Of a stretch of DNA of 64,000 nt, positions 53,622-62,350 are shown piece after piece (position 1 is the first letter of the stretch; each line of letters starts with the position of its first letter). The DNA is from Pseudoduganella guangdongensis (GTDB lineage: Bacteria; Pseudomonadota; Gammaproteobacteria; Burkholderiales; Burkholderiaceae_D), in assembly GCF_009857475.1 (NCBI RefSeq), contig NZ_WWCJ01000013.1, positions 1 through 64,000 of the forward strand. Direction: 5' to 3'. A model generated the notes under the pieces. It was not told the origin of the DNA. It saw only the letters and a program-made list of their open reading frames with translations, and ran no database searches. A program made the translations under genes and the position numbers.

Positions 53622-54147
53622 AGCGCACCACGCCATCCTTGGCCAGCACGAAATCATTCGCTGCCAGCACCTGGTTGGTTTGCGGGTGCACCACTTTGAT
53701 ATTGACGAAGACCGCGTCGCTGGTTTCGCCGTACGAGCCGACCACCACGGCTTGAGCATTGTGGTTGTGCGCCACTTCGCCGACTTCGCGCGTGAGCATC
53801 ATTTCGCCCATATGGCGCTTCATATACACCGAGGTGCGCAGCTTCATTTCGAGCATGCGCAGGCCGCCTTGCGCCAGGCGGCTGGAGACTTGCTCGGATA
53901 CCAGGCGGCCCAGGGTGGAGCTCTGGTCCAGCGCGTCGATATTCACCACGGTGGCCATAATCAGCGGTTTGTCCGCCGTCAGGCGCCCGCGCAGCTGTGC
54001 CAGCAGCGCGTCCGCTGCTTCATAGTTGGCAGCGACGAACTTGTTGGAGGCGGTGTCGGCATACTGGCTGGTCGGTTCGGGTGGCATGCTGGAGCAGGCG
54101 CCCAGCGCCAGCGGCAGCAGCAGGGCGGCAATCGCACGGGCGCGCAT
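53602..54147 (-). CDS. FlgO-like outer-membrane lipoprotein
   Basis: The 181-residue protein has a lipobox LGAC (Cys18) after a short signal peptide, then a FlgO-type domain (LIMATVVNIDALDQSSTLGR, MKRHMGEMMLTREVGEVA, AVVVGSYGETSDAVFVNIKV). FlgO of Vibrio is an outer-membrane lipoprotein needed for flagellum stability. No flagellar gene is nearby, so the role here is open. Its ATG shares one base with the upstream lipoprotein stop. Confidence 0.85.
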   Translation of the reverse strand: MRARAIAALLLPLALGACSSMPPEPTSQYADTASNKFVAANYEAADALLAQLRGRLTADKPLIMATVVNIDALDQSSTLGRLVSEQVSSRLAQGGLRMLEMKLRTSVYMKRHMGEMMLTREVGEVAHNHNAQAVVVGSYGETSDAVFVNIKVVHPQTNQVLAANDFVLAKDGVVRSMLMGR

Positions 54148-54830
54148 CAGCGGTCCCCCTTGACCACGAAATTGGTGGTCAGCTTGGGTGCTGCCACGGC
54201 GGCTGCCGCAGCCGCCGCCGTGGCAGGCGGCAAATCTTCCTTGATGCCGTATAGCCCACGATCCATGTCGGCCACGTAGAAGGCGTTGGTGGAACGCGCA
54301 TAGTAGCGATACTGGTCGCTCACCGAGAGGGTGATGATCAATTCGGTGCGCGGCGTTGCGCCGGGCGCGAAGGCGCTGCGGCTTTTGGCGGTGGGGTCTT
54401 GCTGACTCGCCACCCAGACGCCGTTGGAAATCAAATTGCTGGTGAATGAGGGCCGGTACTGCGCGCGCTCGGCGCTGAAGGTCAGCGCTTGCACGTCCAG
54501 GTCGATGCGGAGGGCGCCGCCTGGCGTGCGCGAGACAACATAGCCATCGTTCACCAGTGAGGAGATGATCTGCGTGGTGAGGGCGCGCTGGAATGGCGTG
54601 GCTTGCGGATTCTCATGGATGAAGAAGGGCCGCTGCGGCCCCTTTTTCATTTCCTCCACCAGGCGCTTTTCCAGGTGCTGGGCGATCGCGCCCCAGTGGG
54701 CGGCCGCCTGCAGCTTGCTCTGTTCCGAGGTAGGGAAATTGGTGGCCAGCGGGGTGGGGGTATAAGGCGGTGCCGTGCAGCCGGCCAGGACGGCAGCTGC
54801 CAGGATCGCGGATGCGGTTTTGCTCAGCAT
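54147..54830 (-). CDS. Lipoprotein of unknown function coupled to the FlgO-like gene
   Basis: The 227-residue protein has a lipobox LAGC (Cys18) behind MLSKTASAILAAAV. The mature part has no family I recognise; segments such as PFQRALTTQIISSLVNDGYV and LRIDLDVQALTFSAER suggest a mixed alpha/beta periplasmic domain. The C-terminus carries an alanine tract (TAAAAAAAVAAP). The ATG at 54830 has GGGAG 6 bases upstream; a start 12 codons earlier has no such site. It overlaps the FlgO-like gene by one base, so the two probably act together in the outer membrane. Confidence 0.75.
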   Translation of the reverse strand: MLSKTASAILAAAVLAGCTAPPYTPTPLATNFPTSEQSKLQAAAHWGAIAQHLEKRLVEEMKKGPQRPFFIHENPQATPFQRALTTQIISSLVNDGYVVSRTPGGALRIDLDVQALTFSAERAQYRPSFTSNLISNGVWVASQQDPTAKSRSAFAPGATPRTELIITLSVSDQYRYYARSTNAFYVADMDRGLYGIKEDLPPATAAAAAAAVAAPKLTTNFVVKGDR

Positions 54831-54943
54831 AGATACTCCCCTCTGGCGTCTGGTATTAACCGCCAAAGTGTATCATGCGCGTTGCTAGTTGGAAACAACA
54901 CGCCTGCGGCGTGGCGCAGGCGCGACGTCCGGGCTGACGGTTA

Positions 54944-55393
54944 TCAGCGGCGGTTTTGTTTCATTGCCATTTGCACTTCGCGGCTGGCGTCGCGGTCTTT
55001 CTCTGTGGCGCGCTTGTCGTGCTGCTTTTTGCCCTTGGCCAAGCCGATCTCGCACTTGATGCGGCCGCCCTTGAAGTGCAGGTTGAGCGGCACCAGGGTG
55101 TAGCCGGCGCGTTCGACCTTGCCGATCAGTTTGTCGATCTCGGCGCGGTGCAGCAGCAGCTTGCGGGTGCGTACAGCTTGTGGGTGGATGTGGGTGGAAG
55201 CGGTCGGCAGTGCGCTGATGTGCGCGCCAAAAAGGTACAGTTCGTTATCGCGGATGGTAACGTAAGCTTCCTTGATCTGAACGCGCCCATCGCGGATTGC
55301 CTTCACTTCCCAGCCCTCGAGCGCGATCCCGGCTTCATACTTGTCTTCAATGAAGTAGTCGTGGAAGGCTTTGCGATTATCGGCGATGGACAT
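54944..55393 (-). CDS. smpB: SsrA-binding protein SmpB
   Basis: The 149-residue protein begins MSIADNRKAFHDYFIEDKYE and contains GIALEGWEVKAIRDGRVQIK and LLLHRAEIDKLIGKVERAGY, as in all SmpB. It carries tmRNA to stalled ribosomes for trans-translation; the tmRNA gene itself was not seen in this window. It is divergent from ratA, a standard arrangement in proteobacteria. The C-terminal tail is basic. Confidence 0.98.
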   Translation of the reverse strand: MSIADNRKAFHDYFIEDKYEAGIALEGWEVKAIRDGRVQIKEAYVTIRDNELYLFGAHISALPTASTHIHPQAVRTRKLLLHRAEIDKLIGKVERAGYTLVPLNLHFKGGRIKCEIGLAKGKKQHDKRATEKDRDASREVQMAMKQNRR

Positions 55394-55460
55394 GGGTAAA
55401 AATGCGTGGGTCGGTTAAACTACGGGTTCTTTGGACAACATCATAGCAAACGGTTACTCA

Positions 55461-55892
55461 ATGGCAGTAGTGCACAAGTCGGTATTCCTGGGATACAGCG
55501 CCGAGCAAATGTTTGATTTAGTGGCAAAGGTCGAGGATTATCCCAAATTTTTGCCCTGGTGTGGCGGAGTTGATGTCCGCGAACGGGGTGAGAACCATGT
55601 TGTGGCCAGTGTTGGGATCAATTTCCATGGTGTTAAGCAGCATTTCACCACCTCCAACTCGAATACGCCGTTCAGCGAAATCCGCATGAAACTGGTCGAT
55701 GGGCCGTTCAAGACCCTGGATGGCACCTGGACTTTCAAGGCGCTGCGCGAGGATGCCTGCAAAGTCGAACTGGATCTGCACTATGAATTCTCCAGCAAGC
55801 TGCTGGAACAGGTAATCGGCTCCGTGTTCGGCATGATTGCCAACAGCATGGTGGATTCCTTCTGCAAGCGTGCCGAGACTGTCTATGGCTGA
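55461..55892 (+). CDS. ratA: RatA-like START-domain protein (ribosome association toxin/COQ10-like)
   Basis: The 143-residue protein begins MAVVHKSVFLGYSAEQMFDL and has the KVEDYPKFLPWCGG and LDGTWTFKALREDACKVELD blocks of the RatA/COQ10 family. E. coli RatA can block 70S formation, while mitochondrial COQ10 binds ubiquinone; which applies here is unknown. It overlaps rnfH by 8 bases. Confidence 0.93.
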   Translation: MAVVHKSVFLGYSAEQMFDLVAKVEDYPKFLPWCGGVDVRERGENHVVASVGINFHGVKQHFTTSNSNTPFSEIRMKLVDGPFKTLDGTWTFKALREDACKVELDLHYEFSSKLLEQVIGSVFGMIANSMVDSFCKRAETVYG

Positions 55893-56166
55893 CCGCATCA
55901 AAGTAACCGTGTGCTACGCGCCGGCGTCGCAGCCTATCCTGTTTGCGCTGGAAGTGGATGAGGGCACGACCATTGGCCAGGCCATCGAGATGAGCGGCAT
56001 CCTGCAGGAAGCGCCGGAGATCAACCTGGTGACCATGCTGGTTGGAATCTACGGCAAAAAGAAGACGCTGGATACCGTGCTGCATGCGCGCGACCGCATC
56101 GAAATTTACCGTCCCCTGATCGCCGATCCCAAGGACGCCCGCCGCCGTCGCGCTAAGAAGGCTTAG
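55885..56166 (+). CDS. rnfH: RnfH-family protein (UPF0125)
   Basis: The 93-residue beta-grasp protein begins MADRIKVTVCYAPASQPILF and has DRIEIYRPLIADPKDARRRR at its basic end. It follows ratA with an 8-base overlap, the conserved ratA-rnfH pair proposed as toxin and partner, although RnfH does not clearly act as an antitoxin. Its stop overlaps that of the convergent coiled-coil gene. Confidence 0.95.
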   Translation: MADRIKVTVCYAPASQPILFALEVDEGTTIGQAIEMSGILQEAPEINLVTMLVGIYGKKKTLDTVLHARDRIEIYRPLIADPKDARRRRAKKA

Positions 56167-56447
56167 AGTATCCCTGCCAGCTTGAGCAGGGCGCCAATGA
56201 CGGCAAGCTGGGTGGTGAGGAAGACCAAGGCGGAGAATCGGCGGTCGCGGTGGAATTCTTGTCGGAGGGCCTCAATGCTTTGCCGCAGGACCCTGTTCTC
56301 TTCCTTGAGCTCGGCAAGCCCGCGCTCCATGCGCGCGAAACCTTCTTCAACTGTTTGCTGCAGGTGCTTTACAGCCTCTTCCAGGCGAGTGATGCGCACT
56401 TCGTGGTCAAACAGGTCTGAGTGTTTCGCGGGTTCGTTGCCGTTCAT
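56163..56447 (-). CDS. Small coiled-coil protein with C-terminal membrane span
   Basis: The 94-residue protein has a heptad-patterned helix (LEEAVKHLQQTVEEGFARME, then LKEENRVLRQSIEALRQEF) and a terminal hydrophobic span (FSALVFLTTQLAVIGALLKL), so it is probably tail-anchored with the coil in the cytoplasm. GGAGG lies 5 bases before the ATG, directly after an 8-bp inverted repeat. Family unknown. It resembles in layout, not clearly in sequence, the protein at 27167-27646. Confidence 0.75.
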   Translation of the reverse strand: MNGNEPAKHSDLFDHEVRITRLEEAVKHLQQTVEEGFARMERGLAELKEENRVLRQSIEALRQEFHRDRRFSALVFLTTQLAVIGALLKLAGIL

Positions 56448-56458
56448 AATTGCCTCCG

Positions 56459-56482
56459 GTGCGTGACTGTCTCTTCACGCAC
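56459..56482 (-). promoter_or_regulatory. 8-bp inverted repeat touching the ribosome binding site of the coiled-coil gene
   Basis: GTGCGTGA (56459-56466) and TCACGCAC (56475-56482) form a perfect stem with an 8-base loop. On the minus strand the stem ends immediately before CGGAGG. It could be a weak end for the DUF4124 transcript or a translational control element. Confidence 0.4.
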
Positions 56483-56515
56483 CCTTTGACAGTGGCCCCA
56501 GGAGCAAGTTCCCGA

Positions 56516-57046
56516 CTATTTGCAGGCTTTGTTGTAAGCGCTGCGGTCTTCCTGCAGGCGTTTGGCGCGGCCTTCGTCGGACATGTAGCCGCGCTCACCC
56601 TTATTGTCCACCTCGGAAATACGGACGCCGCTTTCCAGCAGGTCGATATTCTTCTTGGCCTCGCTGCAGTATTTGGTTTTCTCGTTGGCGCGGTTGGCAT
56701 CCTCTTGCGCCTTGGCGGCATTTTCAGCAGCCAGTTTCTGGCGTTTGTTGTAGTCCGCGTTGCGTTCGGCCAGGGAGGGTTTGGCTGCCGGCGCTTTAGC
56801 GTCGGCTGGCGCGGCGGCATCCTCGCCTTCGGCTGCCGGCGCCGGTGCGGCCGCTTGGCGCGCATCGGCTGGCGCCAGGCCGCGCGGGGATTTCAGGACA
56901 CGGTTGGCCGGGGTGCCCGGTGGCGGCGGCTGGTCGCTGAGCTGTTTAACGCCTTTCTCGTTCACCCAGATCCATTGCGCCTGGGCCAGGGAAGAACAGG
57001 CGATCAGCGCGGCGGCCAGCATACAGCGTGTAATACGTTGATTCAT
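56516..57046 (-). CDS. DUF4124 domain exported protein
   Basis: The 176-residue protein has a signal peptide (MLAAALIACSSLAQAQ), then the DUF4124 core (WIWVNEKGVKQLSDQPPPPG), an Ala/Pro-rich linker and a charged C-terminal helix (ADYNKRQKLAAENAAKAQED). DUF4124 proteins are periplasmic; function unknown. The ATG at 57046 follows an AAGGAAT. A longer upstream frame is not supported. Confidence 0.88.
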   Translation of the reverse strand: MNQRITRCMLAAALIACSSLAQAQWIWVNEKGVKQLSDQPPPPGTPANRVLKSPRGLAPADARQAAAPAPAAEGEDAAAPADAKAPAAKPSLAERNADYNKRQKLAAENAAKAQEDANRANEKTKYCSEAKKNIDLLESGVRISEVDNKGERGYMSDEGRAKRLQEDRSAYNKACK

Positions 57047-57105
57047 ATCGGGAATTCCTTGGGTGAGAGTGTCAATTTCACCGCGAAATCCCCTCCATGT
57101 CAAAT

Positions 57106-59157
57106 TTATTTCCTGTAAGCATTGTTGAGTGTGAGGTTTTGCTCGAGATAACGGCATAGCTCCGGCGCGCAGGGTTCCGGCGCGGGGCCACCCAGGTAGT
57201 CGTGCAGCAGGCGCTCCAGCAGGTGGACATAGGCCTGGCGCACGATAGGCTTGCGCGGGTTGTGGCCTTCCGCCGGGTCGACCAGCAAGGTTACTGCTTT
57301 GCCCGCCGCGTGCAGTCGCGCGGCGTACTCGGTAACGCTGGCAATTTCCACCTTGTCGTCTTTGCCGCCGGCCAGGAGCACGAGTGGCCGCTGTACCCGC
57401 GCCGTGCCGGCCAACGGCGCGTCTTTGCGCAAGGCGACCATGGCGGCTTCGTTGGCGGGACTGATGCCCATTTCATTGAAGCGCATGGCGGTCGGCAGGT
57501 CTTCGGTGCCCGCCAGGTTCTCGGAGGTCGCCAGTTCGATCACGCGGCTGAAGTCGGGCGGCGGCACGGTGGCGAAACCGAACTGGAACAGCTCGGGTGT
57601 ATGGGTGAGCGCCAGCAGCGTGCTGTAGCCGCCGAAGGAGCTGCCCATGATGGCGAGCCGCGCCTTGTCGCCCACGCCGTTCTCCAGCAGCCATTGGACG
57701 CCCTCCATGATGTCGCGCTGGACGCGGCCATTGCCGAAGTCCATGCCGGCGGCCAGCATGTGTTTTTCGCCATACCCCGTGGAGGCGCGGAAATTGGGCT
57801 GGAAGGCGGCGACGCCGCGATTGGCCAGCCATTGCGCCAGCCAGTCGTATTCACCGTCGAAACGCGACCAGGGGCCGCCATGCACCACCACCATCAAGGG
57901 GACGCTGGCGGCGTCCCGCCCGCGCGGCAGGGTCAGGTAGCTATGAATGCGCCTGCCATCCGAGGCGCGGTAGCTGATGGCATGCTTGTCGGCCAGTGCT
58001 TCCGGTGCGAGCGGCTTGCCCAGCGCGCGTTCCGCCTGCAGCACTTCCTGGCTTTGGCGCGAGGCGCTGTCATACAGCCAGTAGCGCGGCTGCTGCAGGC
58101 CGGGGCCGGATTCGGCGACCAGCCAGCGCTGGCCGCCGGCGGCCGGTGTGAGGCTCGTACTGGCTTGCGCAAAGCGCGCATTGATGTCGGCCAGGGCGCG
58201 GCTGGCGCTTGCCGCCACGGCATAGTTGCGGCGCTGCGGCAGGTCGTAGGCTGCTGACAGGATGGCGCCGCTGCGTGGATCGGTGGCGACACTGCGCAGG
58301 TCGGCCATGGCGCGCGGGTCTTCATGCCGCAGGCGCGGCTTGCCGCTGGCCGCCTCGACTTCGAGCAGGGCGGTGCGGTCGCCCTGGTAGCCCATCAGCA
58401 TCGTGATGCGCTGGCCGTCGGGCGAGATGCCGACCATCGAACACGGCCGCACCGGCTTGCAGCGCATGACTTCGCGCCAGCCGCCGCCAACCCGGCGCGC
58501 AATGACCTGGCTGTAGTCCGCTGCCAGGGTCTTGATGTACTCGGGCTGGCCTTTGGCGTCCAGCATGGCGTCGCGCAAGGGCGGGCCTTCGTATAGCTGC
58601 ACGCGCTGGCCGTCGGCACCGTAGCTGAAAAGTTTGTAGATGCCCGCCTTGCGCTCGTATTCGCTGGCCAGGATGTGGCGCGGCCGGCGCAGGTCGATGT
58701 TCAGCACCTTGTGTTCGCGCGCGGTATCGAAAGCCGCAACGCTGCTTACGCTGCCGTCGGCGATGGCAACGGCTTTGATGCCGCTGGTGTCGTCGATGAA
58801 GACGGTGCTGCCATCGGTGGACCAGCTCAGGGTGCCGGGCGGAGCGTTCTTGAGCAGGGTGCGGGTGGTACCGCGGGCCGTGTCATACAGGTTCAGGCTG
58901 GCGCCCTGGCCGGTCGCCAGCAGGAAGGCGATGGCGTCGCCATCCGGCGCCAGGCGCACCTCGCGCATTGCCGGGCGCTGCACCAGGTCGGCCAACGTCA
59001 GGGTGGGCGCAGGCGCCAGGGCGGCGTTGTGGGCGGCGATGGTGCGCAAGTCTTGCGCTGGCGCCGCGCGGCCATGGCCGGCAGCGAGGGCGATGAGAAG
59101 CGAGCAAACTAGAGGGCGAGCGAGGGCCGCCCGCCCGTTCCGGGGCGAGAAAAGCAT
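57106..59157 (-). CDS. S9 family prolyl-oligopeptidase-type peptidase, exported
   Basis: The 683-residue protein has a signal peptide (PLVCSLLIALAAGHGRAAPA), a beta-propeller-like N-terminal part with WD-style repeats (EVRLAPDGDAIAFLLATGQG) and an alpha/beta-hydrolase domain. The catalytic Ser507 lies in MGSSFGGYS, the Asp in AGGKDDKVEI, and the His in EGHNPRKP. It should cleave peptides in the periplasm. AAGGAG precedes the ATG. It lies 23 bases after the ABC permease gene on the same strand, so it is the last gene of the GntR-ABC unit. Confidence 0.93.
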   Translation of the reverse strand: MLFSPRNGRAALARPLVCSLLIALAAGHGRAAPAQDLRTIAAHNAALAPAPTLTLADLVQRPAMREVRLAPDGDAIAFLLATGQGASLNLYDTARGTTRTLLKNAPPGTLSWSTDGSTVFIDDTSGIKAVAIADGSVSSVAAFDTAREHKVLNIDLRRPRHILASEYERKAGIYKLFSYGADGQRVQLYEGPPLRDAMLDAKGQPEYIKTLAADYSQVIARRVGGGWREVMRCKPVRPCSMVGISPDGQRITMLMGYQGDRTALLEVEAASGKPRLRHEDPRAMADLRSVATDPRSGAILSAAYDLPQRRNYAVAASASRALADINARFAQASTSLTPAAGGQRWLVAESGPGLQQPRYWLYDSASRQSQEVLQAERALGKPLAPEALADKHAISYRASDGRRIHSYLTLPRGRDAASVPLMVVVHGGPWSRFDGEYDWLAQWLANRGVAAFQPNFRASTGYGEKHMLAAGMDFGNGRVQRDIMEGVQWLLENGVGDKARLAIMGSSFGGYSTLLALTHTPELFQFGFATVPPPDFSRVIELATSENLAGTEDLPTAMRFNEMGISPANEAAMVALRKDAPLAGTARVQRPLVLLAGGKDDKVEIASVTEYAARLHAAGKAVTLLVDPAEGHNPRKPIVRQAYVHLLERLLHDYLGGPAPEPCAPELCRYLEQNLTLNNAYRK

Positions 59158-59180
59158 GGGTGTCTCCTTGGGTTAAAAAA

Positions 59181-60986
59181 TCAGGCGGCGGCTGGTGTGC
59201 TGCCTCTCAGCCTGGCCGTTAGCCTTGCGCGGCGCGGCTGCATGACGGCCAGGCAGAGGAAGGCCGCCGGGCCGAGGAGCAGGCAGGCCATGACCCATCC
59301 CGCCCGCAGCCGTTGGCTGGCATCGGTGCGGCGCTGCCACCACCAGGCCGCTAGCGCCGACAGCACGGCAGCCAACACGGCGGCGATCCATGCGGCGGGC
59401 GGGCGCGGCAAAGTGAGCGGCAGCGGCGGGAAGACGCCGGGATTGGCCAGCAGCCGACCCGGCACCGAGTCCAGTGCATGCAGAACCGGGGAAATCCACC
59501 AGTCCTTATGCTCGAACAGGGTCGGGAAATCGTGTGTCAGCGGGCGTCGCGCCACTTCCATGGCCTGGCCTCCCGCCCCAATGAAGAGGGTGAGCTGCTC
59601 GCCGCCAGGCGCGCCATCGATCATGCGTTTGCCGAAGACGAAGCTGGCCAGCAGGCCGTCGGTCACGGTGGCGATATCGACACTGGCCAGGTCGGCCGCA
59701 GGGCCGGGCAAGGGGATGCTGAACAGCTCGCGCCGTTGCGGACTGTCTTCCAGGACGAGCAGGCGCTTGCTGGTGACGAGGTAGTGGCGCCCTTGTGCGG
59801 CACGCGCCGGGGTGCCGAGCAAGACTTCATCCGACGGTACGCGCAGGACCTCACGCCACGACCGGCTCGCCGCGTCATATACGGCCTGGCTATGCGGGAA
59901 CATGGCGCTGACCCGGCCCGCTTCATCCTGTTCCACCAAAGGCAGCGAGGGCACGGCAAGGAACGCCTTGCGCTCGCCGGTGAAGGCGTTGCGTCCGATG
60001 AAGCCGGCGGCGTCCTGGCTGTAGGTCCAATCGAGCTTGTTGGCGGGGTCGCTGAAGCCGTGCGGCGTGAGCGGGCCGACCTGGTTGCGGATCGGGTAAC
60101 GGTCAAGGTACACCGGGCTGGCGACACTGTTCTCTGCGCCGATCGCGGCGCGCCATTCCGCCGCGCGGGGATGGCGTGAGGTGGCGAGCCCCAATTGCAG
60201 CAACTGGTCTGGCGTACTGCGCACCGCTTGCGTATAGCCGCCAGCCGGCGGCACCTCGGTGTTTAATGGATGCGCGCCAAGCAGAATGGCTGCATATTGG
60301 TACGCCATCGAACCTCCCCAGCTGAGCAGGAAGTAAGCCGCCAGCAGCAAGGGCAGGGCGGTCGCCAGCACCGGGCCAGCGCCACGCGGCGCCGCGTGGC
60401 GATTCGGCTGCATGGTTGTCGCCACCATGGCCGCCAGCAGGAAGATGGACAGCGCGTCCAGGAGCAGCAGCTGGTACACCGACGTGATATAGAACTGCAG
60501 CAGGAACGGCAGCAGCACAATGGCGGCGCCCAGCTTGCTGCGGTTGAGCATGACGTAGCCGGCGCACAGCCAGGCCGCCATGGCGAACAGAGTGCCGTGC
60601 AGGACGACGGCGTAATGGTAGGCGTCCACCACGCGCGTGGTGAGCAGTTGGGTGCCGGCCAGGGCCAGCAAGCCCGGCAAGCCGATCACCAGAGCGACCA
60701 GGGTGGCCGATGCCGCGCAGATGGCGGCGGCGATCCGGCTGGCGGGTACTGGACGGTGCATGAGCCACATCCAGCGGTTGGGCTGGCGGTAGGTGCCGAA
60801 CTGGTAAAGGCCAAAGCCGAACACCAGGAGCAGCTGGATGAACATCACCAGCAACTGGCGGTGCGCATGCATATGCACCAGGTCGCAAAAGCGCAGCACC
60901 AGGAAGAGCGCCAGCAAGTGCAGCGGCGCCGCGAGCAGGGCGGCGTTGCGGAAGCGGCGCAGTTCGGACAGGTAAAGTTCGCGCAT
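59181..60986 (-). CDS. ABC transporter permease with large internal soluble domain
   Basis: The 601-residue protein has an N-terminal block of about six spans (to ~235, for example LLVMFIQLLLVFGFGLYQFG and IVLLPFLLQFYITSVYQLLL). A soluble region of roughly 280 residues (about 240-520) follows, with repeated beta-strand patterns (AFLAVPSLPLVEQDEAGRVS, HYLVTSKRLLVLEDS). Two C-terminal spans complete it (AAWIAAVLAAVLSALAAWWW and VMACLLLGPAAFLCLAVM). The N-terminal block resembles ABC-2-type permeases. I do not recognise the soluble domain; it may be a periplasmic propeller-like sensor. GAGGAG lies 6 bases before the ATG, inside the end of the ATPase gene. Confidence 0.75.
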   Translation of the reverse strand: MRELYLSELRRFRNAALLAAPLHLLALFLVLRFCDLVHMHAHRQLLVMFIQLLLVFGFGLYQFGTYRQPNRWMWLMHRPVPASRIAAAICAASATLVALVIGLPGLLALAGTQLLTTRVVDAYHYAVVLHGTLFAMAAWLCAGYVMLNRSKLGAAIVLLPFLLQFYITSVYQLLLLDALSIFLLAAMVATTMQPNRHAAPRGAGPVLATALPLLLAAYFLLSWGGSMAYQYAAILLGAHPLNTEVPPAGGYTQAVRSTPDQLLQLGLATSRHPRAAEWRAAIGAENSVASPVYLDRYPIRNQVGPLTPHGFSDPANKLDWTYSQDAAGFIGRNAFTGERKAFLAVPSLPLVEQDEAGRVSAMFPHSQAVYDAASRSWREVLRVPSDEVLLGTPARAAQGRHYLVTSKRLLVLEDSPQRRELFSIPLPGPAADLASVDIATVTDGLLASFVFGKRMIDGAPGGEQLTLFIGAGGQAMEVARRPLTHDFPTLFEHKDWWISPVLHALDSVPGRLLANPGVFPPLPLTLPRPPAAWIAAVLAAVLSALAAWWWQRRTDASQRLRAGWVMACLLLGPAAFLCLAVMQPRRARLTARLRGSTPAAA

Positions 60987-60995
60987 AAAATCTCC

Positions 60996-61901
60996 TCAGG
61001 CAGCGCGTTTGGCGGAGGCATGGCCACGGCGCAGGAAGCCGTTCACAGCGCGTTCCAGCGTGGTTGACATGGACTGCACACTGCGCGCGCCCATGAGTTT
61101 CAGGCGCGCGCCGAATTCTTCCGGCTGGTCGAAAACCGTCAGGTGCGTAAGGCCGTCGATCTGCTGCACTTCCAGCAGGCCGGGCAGGGCGGCGAGATCG
61201 GGTGTCTTGAAGGGGAACTCCGCCACCCATACGCGCACGCGCTCGCAGAACTCGTCCGGCGCCGACATATGGCGCAGGCGCCCCCGCTCGATGATGACCA
61301 GGTTGTCCGCGACGCGCTCGATCTCTTCCATCTGGTGCGAGCAATACACGACGGTGGCATCGTTGTCCGTCGCCGTGAACATCAGCGATTCGAGGAAGGC
61401 GCGCTTGGCGACCACGTCCAGCCCCAGCGTCGGTTCGTCCAGGATCATCAGCTCCGGGCTTTGTGCCAGCGCCAGCGCAAGGCTCACGCCCGCCCGTTCG
61501 CCGCGCGAGAGCTGGGCGATCTGCTGCCCCGGCAGGACGTTGAAATTGCCTAGTACTTCTTCAAAACGCGCCTGATGCCAGCGCGGATACTGCTTGCGCT
61601 GCATGGCGGTGACATCGGATACGCGCAGCCAGCCGGGCAGGGAATGCTCCTCGTTGACGAAGCCGATGCGGCCGCGCAGCGCCGGCGTCAGCGCGCCGCT
61701 GTCGCAGCCCAGCACCGCCGCGCTGCCGGCCGTCGGCGATTCGAAACCGAGCAGCACGCGGAACAGCGAGGATTTGCCAGCGCCATTGGCACCGACAATG
61801 GCATGGACGCCGCCGCGCGGCAGGTCCAGCGTCATATCGTCCAGGGCAAGCTTGCGCTGGTAGAGCAGGCTTAGCCCCTTGGTCTGTATCGCGTAGTCCA
61901 T
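60996..61901 (-). CDS. ABC transporter ATP-binding protein (YtrB/YxlF type)
   Basis: The 301-residue ATPase has Walker A GANGAGKSS (37-45), signature LSRGERAGVSLALALAQ, Walker B LMILDEPTLGLD and the switch His (YCSHQMEE). The C-terminal 80 residues form an extra domain common in ABC-2-type exporters. It begins 2 bases after the GntR stop and should power the permease encoded next. Confidence 0.95.
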   Translation of the reverse strand: MDYAIQTKGLSLLYQRKLALDDMTLDLPRGGVHAIVGANGAGKSSLFRVLLGFESPTAGSAAVLGCDSGALTPALRGRIGFVNEEHSLPGWLRVSDVTAMQRKQYPRWHQARFEEVLGNFNVLPGQQIAQLSRGERAGVSLALALAQSPELMILDEPTLGLDVVAKRAFLESLMFTATDNDATVVYCSHQMEEIERVADNLVIIERGRLRHMSAPDEFCERVRVWVAEFPFKTPDLAALPGLLEVQQIDGLTHLTVFDQPEEFGARLKLMGARSVQSMSTTLERAVNGFLRRGHASAKRAA

Positions 61902-61903
61902 GG

Positions 61904-62314
61904 TCAGGCAGTCTTTTTAGGTGTCAGAAAGGACAGTTCTTCATCGATGCGGCGCAGCACCTGCTCCTTCGGCAGGTCCAGCGCAATCACATCGCCGACA
62001 AAGCGCTGCACGGCTTCGTCCAGGCGTCGCTCGCGCTCTTCCGGCGCCAGTACCTGGCGCGGCGGCGCCACGAACAGACCCAGGCCGGCGCGCGCATCGA
62101 GCCAGCCTTCCGCCGTTAGCTCGTTATAGGCTTTCGCCACAGTGTTGGGGTTGATGGTGAGCTGCTGCGCCAGCCCGCGCACGCTGGGCAGGGCGGCGCC
62201 CACCGGCAATTCGCCGCTGGCGACCAGGCGGCGCACGCCATCCACGATCTGGCGTGTGATCGGGCGCGGGTCGCCCGGGGTGATTTGCAGCATCAAAGGG
62301 GTTCGGCGGCTCAT
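61904..62314 (-). CDS. GntR-family regulator, YtrA type
   Basis: The 136-residue protein has a winged helix (RPITRQIVDGVRRLVASGEL, LPSVRGLAQQLTINPNTVAK) and only a short C-terminal dimerisation helix pair, the YtrA subfamily layout linked to ABC transporters. GGAG lies 7 bases before the ATG at 62314. It heads the ABC operon and very probably represses it through the palindrome at 62326-62350. Confidence 0.93.
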   Translation of the reverse strand: MSRRTPLMLQITPGDPRPITRQIVDGVRRLVASGELPVGAALPSVRGLAQQLTINPNTVAKAYNELTAEGWLDARAGLGLFVAPPRQVLAPEERERRLDEAVQRFVGDVIALDLPKEQVLRRIDEELSFLTPKKTA

Positions 62315-62325
62315 TGGGTTACTCC

Positions 62326-62350
62326 ACTGTACTAGTACGGATAGTACAGT
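62326..62350 (-). promoter_or_regulatory. Operator palindrome of the GntR-ABC operon
   Basis: ACTGTACTA (62326-62334) and TAGTACAGT (62342-62350) form a perfect 9-bp inverted repeat with a 7-base spacer. It overlaps the likely -10 element and ends next to the ribosome binding site, as expected for autorepression by a YtrA-type dimer. Confidence 0.75.
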
